DNA from: Paracoccus alkanivorans
Lineage (GTDB): Bacteria; Pseudomonadota; Alphaproteobacteria; Rhodobacterales; Rhodobacteraceae
NCBI RefSeq assembly: GCF_003697785.1
Contig: NZ_QOKZ01000001.1
Location: 124,001 to 188,000, forward strand
Direction of reading: 5' to 3'
DNA length: 64,000 nt
The translations under genes were made by a program, and so were the position numbers. Below, piece after piece: positions 42,636 to 51,073 of the stretch (position 1 is the stretch's first letter; each line of letters begins with the position of its first letter). The notes under the pieces were generated by a model. The model worked only from the letters and a program-made list of their open reading frames with translations, was not told the origin of the DNA and did not search any database.

Positions 42636-43424
42636 TCAATGCCCCAGGATCTGGCTCAGGAACAGCCTGGTGCGTTCCGACCGCGGATTATGGAAGAAGT
42701 CATGCGGGTTGTTCTGCTCGACGATCTGGCCCTGATCCATGAAGATCACGCGATGCGCCACGGCCTGCGCGAAACCCATCTCGTGCGTGACGCAGATCAT
42801 CGTCATCCCGTCTTCGGCAAGCTCGATCATCGTGTCCAGAACCTCCTTGATCATCTCGGGGTCCAGCGCCGAGGTCGGCTCGTCGAAAAGCATGATCCGG
42901 GGCTGCATGCAAAGCGAGCGCGCGATGGCCACCCGCTGTTGCTGGCCGCCCGATAGCTGACCGGGATATTTGCCCGCCTGTTCGGGGATCCTGACCTTTT
43001 CCAGATATTCCATCGCGGTCGTTTCGGCCTGCCTGCGCGGCGTCTTGCGCACCCAGATGGGCGCCAGCGTGCAGTTTTCCAGCACGGTCAGATGCGGGAA
43101 CAGGTTGAAATGCTGGAACACCATCCCGACTTCCGAGCGGACCTTGTCGATATTCTTGATATCGTTGGTCAGCTCGATCCCGTCGACGACGATCCGCCCT
43201 GACTGATGCTCTTCCAGCCGGTTGATGCAGCGGATCAGCGTCGATTTACCCGATCCGGAGGGACCGGCAATCACGATCCGCTCGCCGCGATGAACGGTCA
43301 GGTCGATGTCGCGCAGCACGTGGAAGCTGCCGAACCACTTGTTCATGCCGCTGATCTCGATGGCGACCTCGTCAGTCACGGCCGTCCGGCTGGTGTCGAT
43401 GTCACGGGTCATGGCTTTACTCAT
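42636..43424 (-). CDS. bztD: Glutamate/glutamine/aspartate/asparagine ABC transporter, ATP-binding protein
   Basis: The 262-residue ATPase of a polar amino-acid uptake ABC system. The Walker A motif is GPSGSGKST (54-62), the signature is [16 protein letters not shown], Walker B is [13 protein letters not shown], and the switch histidine is in [11 protein letters not shown]. The ~20-residue N-terminal extension before the first strand is usual in BztD/AapP. AAGGAAG precedes the ATG. It is the last gene of bztA-B-C-D, 10 bp after bztC, and powers transport through the BztB-BztC pore. Confidence 0.93.
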   Translation of the reverse strand: MSKAMTRDIDTSRTAVTDEVAIEISGMNKWFGSFHVLRDIDLTVHRGERIVIAGPSGSGKSTLIRCINRLEEHQSGRIVVDGIELTNDIKNIDKVRSEVGMVFQHFNLFPHLTVLENCTLAPIWVRKTPRRQAETTAMEYLEKVRIPEQAGKYPGQLSGGQQQRVAIARSLCMQPRIMLFDEPTSALDPEMIKEVLDTMIELAEDGMTMICVTHEMGFAQAVAHRVIFMDQGQIVEQNNPHDFFHNPRSERTRLFLSQILGH

Positions 43425-43434
43425 GGCGGCTTCC

Positions 43435-44880
43435 TTACCTGTGGTCGCGCTGCAGCCGGCGTTCGAGATACATCGAGTAACGCGACATACTGAAGCAGAT
43501 GATGAAGAAAATGGCGCCGGAAAAGATGAACGGCTCCCAGTAGATGCCCTTCCAGGCGATATTGTTGCGAACGGCGTCCGAGATGGATTTCAGCGGCTCG
43601 TAAAGGCCGACGAAGGTGACCAGCGTGGTGTCCTTGAACATGCCGATGAAGGTCGAGACGATGCCGGGAATGCTGATCTTGAGCGCCTGAGGCAGGATGA
43701 TCAGGCGCTGCGCCTTCCAGTAATCCAGCCCCAGGGAATCGGCGGCCTCGTATTGTCCGCGGGGCAAGGCCGCCAGCCCGCCACGGATCACCTCGGCCAT
43801 ATAGGCCGCCGCGAACAGCGTCACCATGATGATGACCCGCAGGATGATATCGAAATTCGTCCCCGGAGGCAGGAAGTAGTTCAGCAGCAGCGACGCCACG
43901 AACAAGAGCGTGATCAGGGGCACACCGCGGATGAACTCGATGAAGATGACTGCGAGCGAGGTCACCAGGAACATGTCGGAACGGCGCGCCAGCGCGAGAA
44001 CGATCCCCAGGGGCAGCGACAGGGCGATGCCCGCGACCCCGATGGTGATCGACAGAAGGAAACCGCCGAACTGGTCCGATGCGACCGCGCGGATGGACAG
44101 CGGCAGCAGCCATCCGGCGAATTGCGCGACCTCCCTGGCCAGAAGCGTCCAGAACAGCAATGCGGCGAGGATCGCAACGGCAGCCGCCAGCACGGGCGAG
44201 ATCCGGCCGACAAGGACGAATGCCAGCCAGCCGAGGCCGAAGCCGGCAAGCACCATGGCCGGTCCCCAGACCGAGCCGCCCCAAAGCAGCCAGACCCCGA
44301 GCAGCGGATAGAGCGCCGAGAAGATCAGCAGCCAGCCGGCACGCCGTTCGGCCAGTGTGAGGGCACCCAGGAACACCAGAACCGCGAAACCCATCCAGAC
44401 GCCCGGCGCGTTCAGTTCCATCATCGACAGCAGGGTCAGGACAGAGGCTACAACCAGGACGATCCGGCGGATCTCGCGCGACTCCGAAAACAGGATCGGC
44501 GCCAAGGCGACGAAAAGCATCCCGAAGGTCATGGTCGCCCGCCAATACAGGTCCGGGGGGTAGAAGCCGAACACGTATTGGTTCCAGCGCTCGCGGATGA
44601 CGGCGAAGCAGGCGCCGCTCGCCCCCTCGCCCCATGTCGCGGCGATGATCTCGCGGCATTCCGGCAGGCTCGATGCGTTCCAGACGGAATGGGCGAACCA
44701 CGCATAGAAATGATCGACAAGGAACCAGATGATCAACACCCCGAGAACCGTGAGCACGGTGCTGACCGGGGTGGGAAACAGGTTCTCGTGCAGCCATTTC
44801 ACCACGCCCCTTTCGCGCATCGGGGGCGGTTCGGGCGGCAGCATGGTCTCGCGGACGAAGGCGGCAGAGGTCTTGCCCAT
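43435..44880 (-). CDS. bztC: Glutamate/glutamine/aspartate/asparagine ABC transporter, permease
   Basis: A 481-residue inner-membrane permease with a large N-terminal extension (about residues 1-230, several extra membrane helices). The HisM-type core follows, with the EAA loop [20 protein letters not shown] and [13 protein letters not shown]. The start of the core is [20 protein letters not shown], and [10 protein letters not shown] is a typical periplasmic-side segment. This size and build are characteristic of BztC/AapM rather than small His/Gln permeases. It pairs with BztB. Its ATG lies 1 nt after the bztB stop, so translation is coupled. Confidence 0.92.
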   Translation of the reverse strand: MGKTSAAFVRETMLPPEPPPMRERGVVKWLHENLFPTPVSTVLTVLGVLIIWFLVDHFYAWFAHSVWNASSLPECREIIAATWGEGASGACFAVIRERWNQYVFGFYPPDLYWRATMTFGMLFVALAPILFSESREIRRIVLVVASVLTLLSMMELNAPGVWMGFAVLVFLGALTLAERRAGWLLIFSALYPLLGVWLLWGGSVWGPAMVLAGFGLGWLAFVLVGRISPVLAAAVAILAALLFWTLLAREVAQFAGWLLPLSIRAVASDQFGGFLLSITIGVAGIALSLPLGIVLALARRSDMFLVTSLAVIFIEFIRGVPLITLLFVASLLLNYFLPPGTNFDIILRVIIMVTLFAAAYMAEVIRGGLAALPRGQYEAADSLGLDYWKAQRLIILPQALKISIPGIVSTFIGMFKDTTLVTFVGLYEPLKSISDAVRNNIAWKGIYWEPFIFSGAIFFIICFSMSRYSMYLERRLQRDHR

Positions 44881-44881
44881 C

Positions 44882-46138
44882 TTAGCGCTCCTTCAGTCTG
44901 ACGCGGCGGTTGAACATGTTCATCCCCGCCGAGATGACAAGGCTGAGCGCCAGATAGATCAGCATCATCAGCACCATCGATTCCAGTTCGCGCCCGGTCT
45001 GGTTCAGCGTGGTTCCGCCAAGCGTGGCGCGCAAGTCCATGTAGCTTGCCGCGATGGCCAGCGAGCTGTTCTTCATCAGGTTCAGATATTGCGAGATCAG
45101 CGGCGGAATGATGACCCGCAAAGCCTGTGGCAGGATCACCAGGTTCATCGTCCGGTTCGGCGGCAACCCCAATGCGAAGGCCGCCTCGCTTTGCCCGTGG
45201 CTGATGGCGAGAATCCCGCCCCGGACAATCTCGGCGATGAAGGCGCCGGTATACAGCGTCAGCGCCAGCCACAGCACGACCAGCGAGTTATGGACATTCA
45301 GCCCGCCGCCGAAATTGAACCCCTTCAGCTCGGGCGACATAAGATGCAGGCCGAAATACCAGATCAGCAGCAGCGACGGGACCGTCATCACCGAAAGATT
45401 GATCCACCATGTCGTCGGGCGGTGCCCGGTGCGGTCCTGGATGGCCTGCGCCCGTTTCAGGATCATGTCGCGCAGGAACCAGCCGCCAATGATCGCGACC
45501 AGGAACGCGATGGTCGCCCAGTTGACCGTAATCCTCGCACCAAGATCGAGGCTGCCCGGATCATTGGTCATGCCAAGCGAGGGAATGGCGGTATAGCGGT
45601 TGGTCAGCGCGACATTGTCGAACAGGATCATCGACCATGCGGGATCGTCGCCGCGATAGGCGCTTGGCGGCGGCATGACCTCGGTAAAGATCGCGTAGAT
45701 GATCAGGATCCACAAAAGCAGCGGGATATTGCGGAAGATTTCGACATAGACGGTCATCAGCCGGGCGAACAGCCAGCTTTTCGACAGCCGGGCGACGCCG
45801 ATCGCAACCCCGAGTATCGTCGCGGCCACACAGCCCAGAACCGAAACGATCAGCGTGTTCAGCAGCCCGACAAAGGTTGCCCGCAGATGCGTGTCATCCG
45901 AAGTATAGGGGATCGGCCTTTGCGAAATGTCGTAACCGGCCCGCTGGAACAGGAAGCCGAAATTGAAGTCCTTTCCCAAGGCGGCAAGGTTCTGGATGGT
46001 ATTGCTGATCAGCCACCAGCACAGCGCCATGACCAGAATGAAAACGATCACCTGAAACGTCATCGAGCGATAGCGCCGGTCATAGACCAGCATGCTGATT
46101 CGAAACGGCGGATCGACCGGTAGCGGGGCTTCCGTCAT
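44882..46138 (-). CDS. bztB: Glutamate/glutamine/aspartate/asparagine ABC transporter, permease
   Basis: A 418-residue permease of the BztB/AapQ type. The EAA loop is GQSEAAFALGLPPNRTMNLV followed by ILPQALRVIIPP. Membrane helices include TFQVIVFILVMALCWWLI near the N terminus and NTLIVSVLGCVAATILGVAI at the core start, with IFRNIPLLLWILIIY as the matching RGxP-like loop. A periplasmic insertion (about 210-270) is typical of the family. ATG 46138 follows AGGGAAA and is preferred over an in-frame start 36 bp upstream. A hairpin lies in the 175-bp space after bztA, so its level is probably set below that of the binding protein. Confidence 0.92.
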   Translation of the reverse strand: MTEAPLPVDPPFRISMLVYDRRYRSMTFQVIVFILVMALCWWLISNTIQNLAALGKDFNFGFLFQRAGYDISQRPIPYTSDDTHLRATFVGLLNTLIVSVLGCVAATILGVAIGVARLSKSWLFARLMTVYVEIFRNIPLLLWILIIYAIFTEVMPPPSAYRGDDPAWSMILFDNVALTNRYTAIPSLGMTNDPGSLDLGARITVNWATIAFLVAIIGGWFLRDMILKRAQAIQDRTGHRPTTWWINLSVMTVPSLLLIWYFGLHLMSPELKGFNFGGGLNVHNSLVVLWLALTLYTGAFIAEIVRGGILAISHGQSEAAFALGLPPNRTMNLVILPQALRVIIPPLISQYLNLMKNSSLAIAASYMDLRATLGGTTLNQTGRELESMVLMMLIYLALSLVISAGMNMFNRRVRLKER

Positions 46139-46174
46139 ATAAATTTCCCTGTCGCCGGTCCGCGGCTTTGGCAT

Positions 46175-46231
46175 CTATGGCTTTTGTTCATCTCCGGACG
46201 GGGAATCGGTATCCGGCTTTTCTCAAAATGC
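46175..46231 (-). repeat. Partial copy of repeat B between bztA and bztB
   Basis: TCTCCGGACG, then GGAATCGGTATCCGGCTTTT and CTCAAAATGCC, parallel the central part of repeat B copy 1 (TTTCCGGACGCAAAACCGGT, ATCCGATTTTGCGGGAAATG). The ACATCGTTT hairpin is missing, so it is a truncated or diverged member. Confidence 0.55.
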
Positions 46232-46278
46232 CCTGCCACCGCTTTGTTGTGACCGGATTCGTTTTCGTGCAAATGCGA

Positions 46279-46300
46279 TGGGGGCGACAGATCGCCCCCA
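46279..46300 (-). terminator. Hairpin between bztA and bztB (partial terminator or processing barrier)
   Basis: TGGGGGCGA-CAGA-TCGCCCCCA is a perfect 9-bp stem located 13 bp after the bztA stop on the minus strand. No T-run follows. Hairpins at this position commonly stabilise the binding-protein part of ABC-operon transcripts and reduce read-through. Confidence 0.6.
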
Positions 46301-46313
46301 TTCAATCTCCGGA

Positions 46314-47330
46314 TCAGCGGAACGGCTGCGCGTAAAGCAGGCCACCCTCTTTCCACTGGGCATTCAGCCCCCGCGCCAGCCCGATCGGGGTTTGCTCCCC
46401 GATATTGGCGGCGAAGATCTCGCCGTAATTGCCGCTGGCCTGGATGGCCCGCTTGGCCCAATCCTTGTCCAGACCGATCATCGCGCCAAGATTGTCGGTC
46501 ACGCCCAGCAGGCGCTGGATCTCGGGGTTGTTCGAGGATTTCACCAGTTCTTCGATATTCTTCGACGTCACCCCGTATTCTTCGGCCGCGATCAGGGCGT
46601 TCAGGGTCCAGCGGACGATATCGCCCCAGTTGTTGTCGCCATGACGGACGGCAGGACCCAACGGCTCTTTCGAGATGACCTCGGGCAGGATGACGTGATT
46701 CTCGGGATCGGCGAAAGCGGCGCGGGTCGCGGCAAGCCCCGATATGTCGGTGGTGTAGGCATCGCATGCCCCGGCCATATATTGCTGCTCGCCCTCGGCA
46801 TTGCTGTCGATATTGACGGGCTGATATTCCAGCCCGTTGGCCTTGAAGTAATCGGCGAGGTTCAACTCGGTCGTGGTCCCGGTCTGGATGCAGATCGTCG
46901 CGCCGCTCAATTCCTTGACCGAGGTGACGCCCAGGTCCTTGGGCACCATGAAACCCTGCCCGTCGTAGTAATTCACGCCGGCGAAATCCAGCTTGAGATC
47001 GGTGTCGCGCGAAAATGTCCAGGTCGAGTTCCGGGCAAGCACGTCCACCTCGCCCGAGGACAGGGCGGTAAAGCGGGTCTGGCCGGTGGTCGGCACATAT
47101 TTGACCTTGGAGGGATCGCCCAGGACCGCCGCCGCAATCGCCTTGCACAGATCAATGTCGAAGCCCGCCCAGTTGCCGTTCGCATCAGGCGCGGCGAAGC
47201 CGACCAGTCCGGTATTGACCCCGCAGTTCAACACGCCGCGAGCCTTCACGTCGGACAGGGTATCGGCAAAGCCCATCCCCGCCGCCATGCCGGCAACTGC
47301 GATGGTGCCCAGGAATGCTGTCTTTTTCAT
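46314..47330 (-). CDS. bztA: Glutamate/glutamine/aspartate/asparagine ABC transporter, periplasmic binding protein
   Basis: A 338-residue binding protein with a Sec signal peptide (MKKTAFLGTIAVAGMAAGMG, cleavage about residue 22). It has the type 2 periplasmic binding fold of polar amino-acid receptors. NWAGFDIDLCKAIAAAVLG and VDVLARNSTWTFSRDTD carry ligand-contact residues of the family, and the C-terminal third (PLGPAVRHGDNNWGDIVRW) is typical of BztA/AapJ. GAGG precedes the ATG. It is first in bztABCD. A TTGACC box and a GTGACGCGTCAC palindrome lie ~150 bp upstream. It captures Glu, Gln, Asp and Asn for the transporter. Confidence 0.93.
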   Translation of the reverse strand: MKKTAFLGTIAVAGMAAGMGFADTLSDVKARGVLNCGVNTGLVGFAAPDANGNWAGFDIDLCKAIAAAVLGDPSKVKYVPTTGQTRFTALSSGEVDVLARNSTWTFSRDTDLKLDFAGVNYYDGQGFMVPKDLGVTSVKELSGATICIQTGTTTELNLADYFKANGLEYQPVNIDSNAEGEQQYMAGACDAYTTDISGLAATRAAFADPENHVILPEVISKEPLGPAVRHGDNNWGDIVRWTLNALIAAEEYGVTSKNIEELVKSSNNPEIQRLLGVTDNLGAMIGLDKDWAKRAIQASGNYGEIFAANIGEQTPIGLARGLNAQWKEGGLLYAQPFR

Positions 47331-47473
47331 GTTTACCTCGTTGTTGGATCTACAGAGCCACGCTCTTGCCCTGTTCGGGTTTCGAGGCCTGCTGGCCAGA
47401 CCATGATTTCTGAATGGGACCACAAAGGGGAATGCAGCCACTACCGGCAACATCTTGCCGATCCTGTCTCACA

Positions 47474-47493
47474 GGTCAAGCGTGACGCGTCAC
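47474..47493 (-). promoter_or_regulatory. bztA promoter element with adjacent palindrome
   Basis: On the minus strand, the 12-bp perfect palindrome GTGACGCGTCAC (47482-47493) is followed 2 bp later by TTGACC (47479-47474), a good -35. A possible -10 CAAGAT lies 16 bp further. The palindrome is in activator/repressor position, overlapping the end region of the ATP12 gene. The regulator is unknown. Confidence 0.4.
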
Positions 47494-47502
47494 TGCGGTA
47501 AA

Positions 47503-48216
47503 TCACCCGGGCAGGCACAGCTTTCTGAACCGCTCCGCCGCCAGCATCGCATCCAGCCGGTTGCGCGCCGCCGTTTCGGCCTCGGCATCCTGCCCCCATT
47601 GACTGGCCTGCCAGGTTTCGTCGATCCGCGACAGGCGATGCGCCTCCTGCGCGTCCAGCCGCCCGTGAAGAACCGCAAGGCCCAGGACCAGCGATCCGGG
47701 CAGCGTCACAAGGTCGTGCAGCGCCATCATGGCAAAGCTGTCGAGCCTGTCGATCTCTGCCCGCAGCCGCGCCAGCGAATCCCGGGATTGCGGGACCGGG
47801 ATCACTCCATGCGTGATCCGCAGCGGCGCCTGCAGCGCGGTGGCGGCCCAATCGACCAGCGGATCCCAGCCCTCGGCCTGCATCCGCACCAGTTCCTCGG
47901 GCTGCCCGGCGCGGTAACATAACAGGTCGGTGCCGCCATATTCGGCAAGCATGGCCGCAACTTCGGCAAATTGCGGACGGATTTTCTCGATGGCGGAGTT
48001 CGCCGCGCGGGTCAGCGGCATCGAATGGGGATCGATCACCTCGGCCTGCGCGTCCCATTCGGCGGCCACGGCCTGCGCGAGCGCGCTTGTCGGCAGGATC
48101 AACGGCTGCTTGCCCGGCGTCCGGACGGGGCGCCCGTCCAGCGCGACCTCCCATCCTTCATCCGCTGGCCGCGTATCGGCCACCTTCCAGAACCGCCGCG
48201 CCTTCCATTCGCTCAT
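47503..48216 (-). CDS. ATP12-family chaperone (F1 ATP synthase assembly)
   Basis: A 237-residue protein of the ATP12 family, which in mitochondria binds the F1 alpha subunit before hexamer assembly. Its alphaproteobacterial homologues are presumed to do the same. Typical elements are KARRFWKVADTRPADEGWEV, GRPVRTPGKQPLILPTSALA, AAEWDAQ and the acidic C-terminal region with DETWQASQWGQDAEAE. ATG 48216 overlaps the HAD gene stop by 4 bp (ATGA). It is the last gene of crcB-rluC-HAD-ATP12, an order often seen in Rhodobacterales. Confidence 0.9.
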   Translation of the reverse strand: MSEWKARRFWKVADTRPADEGWEVALDGRPVRTPGKQPLILPTSALAQAVAAEWDAQAEVIDPHSMPLTRAANSAIEKIRPQFAEVAAMLAEYGGTDLLCYRAGQPEELVRMQAEGWDPLVDWAATALQAPLRITHGVIPVPQSRDSLARLRAEIDRLDSFAMMALHDLVTLPGSLVLGLAVLHGRLDAQEAHRLSRIDETWQASQWGQDAEAETAARNRLDAMLAAERFRKLCLPG

Positions 48217-48869
48217 GCCGCCCACTCCGTGATCGCGGCGGTGAGCGCCGGAAAGTCGGGCGCGACCAGCGCCGCACCGGCATCATGCAGCGCCGCCACG
48301 GGATGATAGCCCCATGCGACGCCGAAGCCGGGCATTCCCGCGGCGACGGCCATCTCGATATCGAATGCCGTGTCGCCGATCATGACGGCATCCCCGGCCT
48401 CTGCTCCGGTCTCTGCCAGCACTGCCTCAAGCATCGAGGGATGCGGCTTGGACGGGTGGTCATCCGCCGTCTGCAACGAGACGAAGCGCCCCTCCAGCCC
48501 ATGCGCCTCGATCATCGCCCGCAGGCCCCGGCGCGATTTGCCGGTGGCCACCGCCAGCAGCAGATCGTCGCGCGCCGACAACGCGTCCAGGCAGTCCCGC
48601 GCACCGGGGTAAAGCGGGGCGGGCGCGGCCTTGCGGGCGCTCATGAAGGAGTCCTTGTAGCCCTGCACGATCCGCGATTGCGTGGGTTCGTCGGTCTCTG
48701 GCGCCAGCCGGGCGACGGCGACCGGCAGGGACAGGCCGACGATCCCGAGCACCTCCGATTGCGGCAGCGGTGTCAGCCCGGCGGCCTGAAAGGCGTGACT
48801 CATGGCATGGTGGATATGGTGCTGACTGTCGATCAGCGTGCCGTCCACGTCGAAGATGACCAGCTTCAT
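48213..48869 (-). CDS. HAD-family hydrolase (phosphoglycolate phosphatase-like)
   Basis: A 218-residue haloacid dehalogenase-type phosphatase. Motif I DVDGT with nucleophile D7 and D9, motif II around VATGKS, motif III lysine in HPSKPHPSML and motif IV GDTAFDIEMA are all present, and a helical cap (type C1) lies at about residues 15-85. It overlaps the rluC stop and the ATP12 start by 4 bp each, so the gene is translationally coupled on both sides. The context suggests a housekeeping clean-up role. The phosphate substrate is not defined. Confidence 0.9.
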   Translation of the reverse strand: MKLVIFDVDGTLIDSQHHIHHAMSHAFQAAGLTPLPQSEVLGIVGLSLPVAVARLAPETDEPTQSRIVQGYKDSFMSARKAAPAPLYPGARDCLDALSARDDLLLAVATGKSRRGLRAMIEAHGLEGRFVSLQTADDHPSKPHPSMLEAVLAETGAEAGDAVMIGDTAFDIEMAVAAGMPGFGVAWGYHPVAALHDAGAALVAPDFPALTAAITEWAA

Positions 48870-49921
48870 TCTTCCTCCGCGAAGGGATCGTCGGGCACGT
48901 CATTCTCGTGCCAGCCCAGGGTTTTCCACGTGCGCTGCATATGGTCGGGCAAGGGCGCGGTCAGCGTCATCCGTCGCCTGGTGATCGGGTGGTCGAAGGA
49001 CAGGCTGCGGGCGTGCAGATGCAGCTTGCGGCTGATCTCTCCGCCAAGCTGCGCGCCCCAGCCATCGCCCAGGTTCTCTTGCCCCGAGCCGCCATATTTG
49101 CCGTCGCCGACGATGGGATGGCCCAGCTCGGCCATATGCGCGCGAAGCTGATGCGTGCGCCCGGTGATCGGCACCAGCGCGCACCAGCTTGCGCGCGTGC
49201 CCAAGGCGTCCAGCACGGCATAATCGGTGGTCGCCCGCTTGGCGCCCTCGGTCGAGGCGATATCGCGGGGATGGACGGCGATCATCTTCTCGCCCTCGCC
49301 GCCGCGCCCGTGGCCAGCGGCCTTGACCAGACCGTAGCGGACCGTGCCCATGCGCGGATTGGGAACGCCCGCCACCGCCGCCCAGTAGATCTTGCGGGTG
49401 CTGCGCGAGCGGAACGCCTCGGAAAGCGCGCGGGCGATGCGGTCGGTGCGGGCGAGCAGCAGCAGGCCCGAGGTGTCCTTGTCCAGCCGGTGCACCAGCT
49501 TGGGCCGGTCCTTGTAGCCGAACATCAGCGCCCCGGTCAGCCCGTCCACGTGGCGGGTGCCCTGCCCGCTGCCCCCCTGCGACGGCAGGCCCGGAGGCTT
49601 GTTCAGCGCGATGATATGCTCGTCCTTCCACAGCACCGCCTGCTGGATCATCTTCTGATCATTGTCGGGAATGCGCGGGTTTTCGGATCTGGCCCTAGCG
49701 GGCACCGTCTTTGCATCAGGCAAGGGCGGCACGCGCACCTCCTGCCCTGCCCCGATCCGGGTGGCGGCCTTGACCCGCCCGCCATCGACGCGCAACTGCC
49801 CGGTGCGGCACATCTTCTCGACCGCGCCCTGCGTCAGTTGCGGAAAGCGTTTCTTCAGCCAACGGTCAAGGCGCTGGTCGCCCTCGTCATGGCTCACGCG
49901 GATCAGCTGCACGCCGCTCAT
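48866..49921 (-). CDS. rluC: 23S rRNA pseudouridine synthase, RluC/RluD type
   Basis: A 351-residue RluA-family pseudouridine synthase. An N-terminal S4 RNA-binding domain (QRLDRWLKKRFPQLTQGAVE) is followed by the catalytic domain with the nucleophilic aspartate in HRLDKDTSGLLLLA. Other conserved blocks are ALNKPPGLPSQGG and GRTHQLRAHMAELGHPIVGD. It converts uridines of 23S rRNA, with RluC-like targets most likely. ATG 49921 overlaps the crcB stop by 4 bp. In-frame sequence further upstream lies within crcB and is rejected. Its own stop overlaps the HAD gene. Confidence 0.92.
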   Translation of the reverse strand: MSGVQLIRVSHDEGDQRLDRWLKKRFPQLTQGAVEKMCRTGQLRVDGGRVKAATRIGAGQEVRVPPLPDAKTVPARARSENPRIPDNDQKMIQQAVLWKDEHIIALNKPPGLPSQGGSGQGTRHVDGLTGALMFGYKDRPKLVHRLDKDTSGLLLLARTDRIARALSEAFRSRSTRKIYWAAVAGVPNPRMGTVRYGLVKAAGHGRGGEGEKMIAVHPRDIASTEGAKRATTDYAVLDALGTRASWCALVPITGRTHQLRAHMAELGHPIVGDGKYGGSGQENLGDGWGAQLGGEISRKLHLHARSLSFDHPITRRRMTLTAPLPDHMQRTWKTLGWHENDVPDDPFAEEE

Positions 49922-50292
49922 GCGAAAAGCCCCCGGCCGACAACCAGCCCCGCCGTCACCGCAAAGAGCGACAGCACGACCGAAACCGCGACGTAAATGA
50001 TCGTGCCAGCCATCTGGCCCCGCTCCCACAGGGTCAGCGCGTCCAGCGAAAAGGCCGAGAAAGTGGTGAAACCGCCCAGCACGCCGGTCAGCAGGAATGG
50101 CGCGTAATGGTTGTGCCAGCGATGCGCCATGAAGGCCGCCAGCAGACCCATGGCGAAGCTGCCCAGCACGTTCACGAGGCCGGTGGCGATGGGAAAACCC
50201 GGCCCATGCCACGCGATGGCGCGATAGACCGCATAGCGCGCCGTCGCACCGATTGCGCCGCCCAAGGCGACCTGGAGAAAGGGATTCATCAT
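49918..50292 (-). CDS. crcB: Fluoride ion channel CrcB/Fluc
   Basis: A 124-residue membrane protein with four transmembrane helices, forming dual-topology dimers that export fluoride. Family marks are GGAIGATARYAVYRAI at the start, the N in LVNVLGSFAMG (central Asn), and TGVLGGFTTFSAFSLD with the phenylalanine box. Two tandem ATGs (50292 and 50289) are possible starts. It is first in the crcB-rluC-HAD-ATP12 operon, and its stop overlaps rluC by 4 bp. No fluoride riboswitch fold was recognised in the 75 bp upstream. Confidence 0.93.
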   Translation of the reverse strand: MMNPFLQVALGGAIGATARYAVYRAIAWHGPGFPIATGLVNVLGSFAMGLLAAFMAHRWHNHYAPFLLTGVLGGFTTFSAFSLDALTLWERGQMAGTIIYVAVSVVLSLFAVTAGLVVGRGLFA

Positions 50293-50365
50293 GGCGCGGT
50301 GATGTGACCGGGCGGGCGTAAAGTCAACCTTTGCCACGCCCCGCCACAGGGGCCCGGGCGAATTT

Positions 50366-50968
50366 TCAGGCGTTGCGTTTCCTGATGGTCTGGATCAGCG
50401 CATAAACCCCGATCAGCACGACCAGCGCGGATACGATCGGGGATTGGTAATTGCCCTGCATACCGACCCCCTCGCCCTGCTCGGCCTGCCGGACGCTTGC
50501 GACAAGCTCGTTCTTCCGTGCACCCAGTTCATTGGAGTTCCGGGCAATCAGATCTTCCAGGAACTTGCCGAGTTCCTTGTTCCCCTTGCCGATCCCGTCC
50601 AGCGCGACGCCCGCCGGGTTCCCGCCGCTTTCCAGCAGGGCCAGCAATCTCGCGATTTCCTGCGCCAGCAGCTCTGCCGTGGCCAGGAGCATGTCGTTGT
50701 TGCTGCTCTTGTCCCGGAAGCGCTGCCCGGCGGAATAGCTGTTCTCGCCGAAGCGGTTCTGTCGGTAGACAAGCGCATTCAGGTGATTGTCCGAGATGAG
50801 GCTGGATTGCATCCCCTTCAGGATCCGGCCCCATTGCAAAAGCTCCGCCTTCAGTTCGTTATAGGAATTGCTGTCCCTGACGACCGTCCCGACCTGCAAT
50901 TGCCCGCTTTGCCTGATGACACCCGCCATGATCTGGCGCAGGCTGATATCCATGGCCTCGAAATTCAT
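50366..50968 (-). CDS. Hypothetical helical protein with C-terminal membrane anchor
   Basis: A 200-residue protein, almost entirely helical and polar. It has a single hydrophobic segment at the end (SALVVLIGVYALIQTI, about residues 178-193) and a short basic tail, so it is probably tail-anchored with the bulk in the cytoplasm. Segments such as LLATAELLAQEIARLLALLE look like coiled-coil helices. ATG 50968 is chosen because GGAG sits six bases upstream. An in-frame TTG four codons earlier is less likely. It precedes crcB by 73 bp. I do not recognise a family. Confidence 0.65.
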   Translation of the reverse strand: MNFEAMDISLRQIMAGVIRQSGQLQVGTVVRDSNSYNELKAELLQWGRILKGMQSSLISDNHLNALVYRQNRFGENSYSAGQRFRDKSSNNDMLLATAELLAQEIARLLALLESGGNPAGVALDGIGKGNKELGKFLEDLIARNSNELGARKNELVASVRQAEQGEGVGMQGNYQSPIVSALVVLIGVYALIQTIRKRNA

Positions 50969-51073
50969 TAGGTTCTCCAATCCGGCTGCGAGAAAATAGA
51001 CGAATATGGGTCGAGATTACGGTATCGAGGTGAATTTTCAATCCCATGACAAGCGAGCCCGCCCGCCGGACGA

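Noticed and set aside
50293..50365. A fluoride riboswitch before crcB
   Set aside because: The 73 bp upstream of crcB do not show the short pseudoknotted GGNGAUGG-type pattern expected for that class.
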